DNA of 64,000 nt from Anthoceros angustus (lineage: Eukaryota; Streptophyta; Anthocerotopsida; Anthocerotales; Anthocerotaceae), in the NCBI GenBank assembly GCA_010909165.1, contig VJWM01000234.1, positions 212,455 through 276,454 of the forward strand, given 5' to 3'. Shown here in pieces: positions 62,950-64,000 of the stretch (the first letter of the stretch is position 1; each line of letters opens with the position of its first letter). The notes under the pieces were generated by a model. That model ran no database searches, had not been told where the DNA came from, and saw nothing but the letters and a program-made list of their open reading frames with translations. Position numbers and translations under genes: made by a program.

Positions 62950-64000
62950 CCTTCCGTCCCGTTGACCCATTTTCAAATCTCTCCTCCCAACGTTATCTGA
63001 CCTAACAATGCATGACTTGTCACTTAGCCACCACTCTTTTAATTCTCTATCTTGTCCAATTCTGTACCCATACCACTACCTCAACTCAACGGTGCCTTGG
63101 GCAGGCTTGGGCTCGGGTATCTTTGGGTACCAGTGCCAAACCCTGTCAGGGCCCAGCCAACTCGGAACCTGGCCGACGCCGACGCCCTGTGTACAAGTGC
63201 GGAACTTGGTCCGTTGTGCGGAACTTGGAACGGACCACGGAACTTTAACCACGCTTCTATACGTACATGTGTATGTTCACTTCTTTTATTAATATCCATC
63301 AAATATCCTTACAAATTTTGGGACCTGTTTTCACCACGGCATCCACTCTAGAATCCCTTTTGGTTCTTTGCTACTCTACATTCTTTTCATAAACCTCTCC
63401 CTTTGTTCTTAGGGATGAGATGTGGAGTATACCAAAGTCTTGTCTCTATACAATAAATATGTTGAACGAGAATGAGGCTAGATTTTGCAAATTCTTTGCT
63501 TCACTCGCTCCTCGCCCCTCACGGAAAGTCGCGACCTCGCGGTCTTGGGTGTGCCCTTCTCCCGATTCTCCGGTGGTAGTCCTCCGCCACTAGGGTTGTA
63601 AATTCCCCACAGTACGTCCGTTTCTCGGCCACCGTGGTGGAACTAGCCACCACCCCACTTGACTACTCAAGCGTGGCATATTGTGAGCATCCCTAGCATA
63701 TATAGACACCTTTTATTCTAAAATTCCCAATACCCAAGGACTCTATTTCTACCCCACCCCTCACGGGTCAAACCTAAGGTCGAAAAATTATTATTATCTC
63801 CAAGGGCCAAGGACCATTCCGTATAAAAGACGACTCGGATGATTCTCAAAGCACACTGCTATTCTAACACATCCAAAACAAAAAAAATCGTTCATCGACA
63901 CTTGGGAGGCGGGGTTAGTGCACATGTGGTCTCCACATGTGCACTACCAACTACTCCCTCCGGAACCTTTCCCTTCCCAATGAACTCTCCTCGCCCCACG
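62950..64000. other. Unassigned right end of the window
   Basis: No gene is recognised. A TATA-like word (catatataga, near 63697-63706) and two variants of ccccctcacgg (63526, 63758) occur. The composition resembles an LTR or promoter, but no partner copy is present in the window. Confidence 0.35.
63916..63946. repeat. Perfect 14-bp inverted repeat with 3-base loop
   Basis: TAGTGCACATGTGG at 63916-63929 and its exact complement at 63933-63946, separated by TCT. Confidence 0.95.

Overview
The window reads as nuclear DNA of a land plant. The evidence is several Ty1/copia and Ty3/gypsy LTR retrotransposons with plant-type primer-binding sites, a pentatricopeptide-repeat (PPR) gene fragment, and a gene of the DIS3L2/SOV exoribonuclease family with short GT-AG introns. 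There is no bacterial gene organisation. The PPR wording and the style of the gypsy polyprotein suggest a seed-free plant (fern, lycophyte or moss), but that is only inference. Nearly every coding stretch is cut by small indels, so most frames cannot be read through. Either the elements are old and decayed, or the assembly carries many uncorrected indels; the sequence alone does not decide.

Layout. 1-6589: copia element A on the minus strand, its 3' LTR cut by the window edge. 6590-18566: copia element B on the plus strand, whose 3' LTR is split by a complete minus-strand copia element C (11761-18317). 18567-25193: poorly recognised DNA holding an AT-rich, promoter-like block, degenerate GC-rich minisatellites and one broken unknown ORF. 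25194-30003: copia element D, plus strand, with both LTRs. 30866-48475: a gypsy complex with three copies of one ~810-bp LTR, two PBS/gag starts, one pol, and two copies of an unusual third ORF; a PPR fragment lies between the first gag and the second LTR. 48476-52400: junction debris and a tandem repeat. About 54183-58552: the DIS3L2/SOV-like gene, the only convincing host gene, itself frameshifted. 58553-64000: a dense cluster of simple repeats and minisatellites without a convincing gene.

How the parts relate. The retroelements follow the orders gag-protease-integrase-RT-RNase H (copia) and gag-protease-RT-RNase H-integrase (gypsy). Their insertion order is partly readable: C is younger than B because it sits inside B's LTR, and A looks very young because its two visible LTR stretches differ at one base in 158. 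The most unusual content is the gypsy third ORF between integrase and the 3' LTR with its own possible TATA box, the extra ORF between PBS and gag in copia C, and the PPR fragment enclosed by gypsy LTRs.
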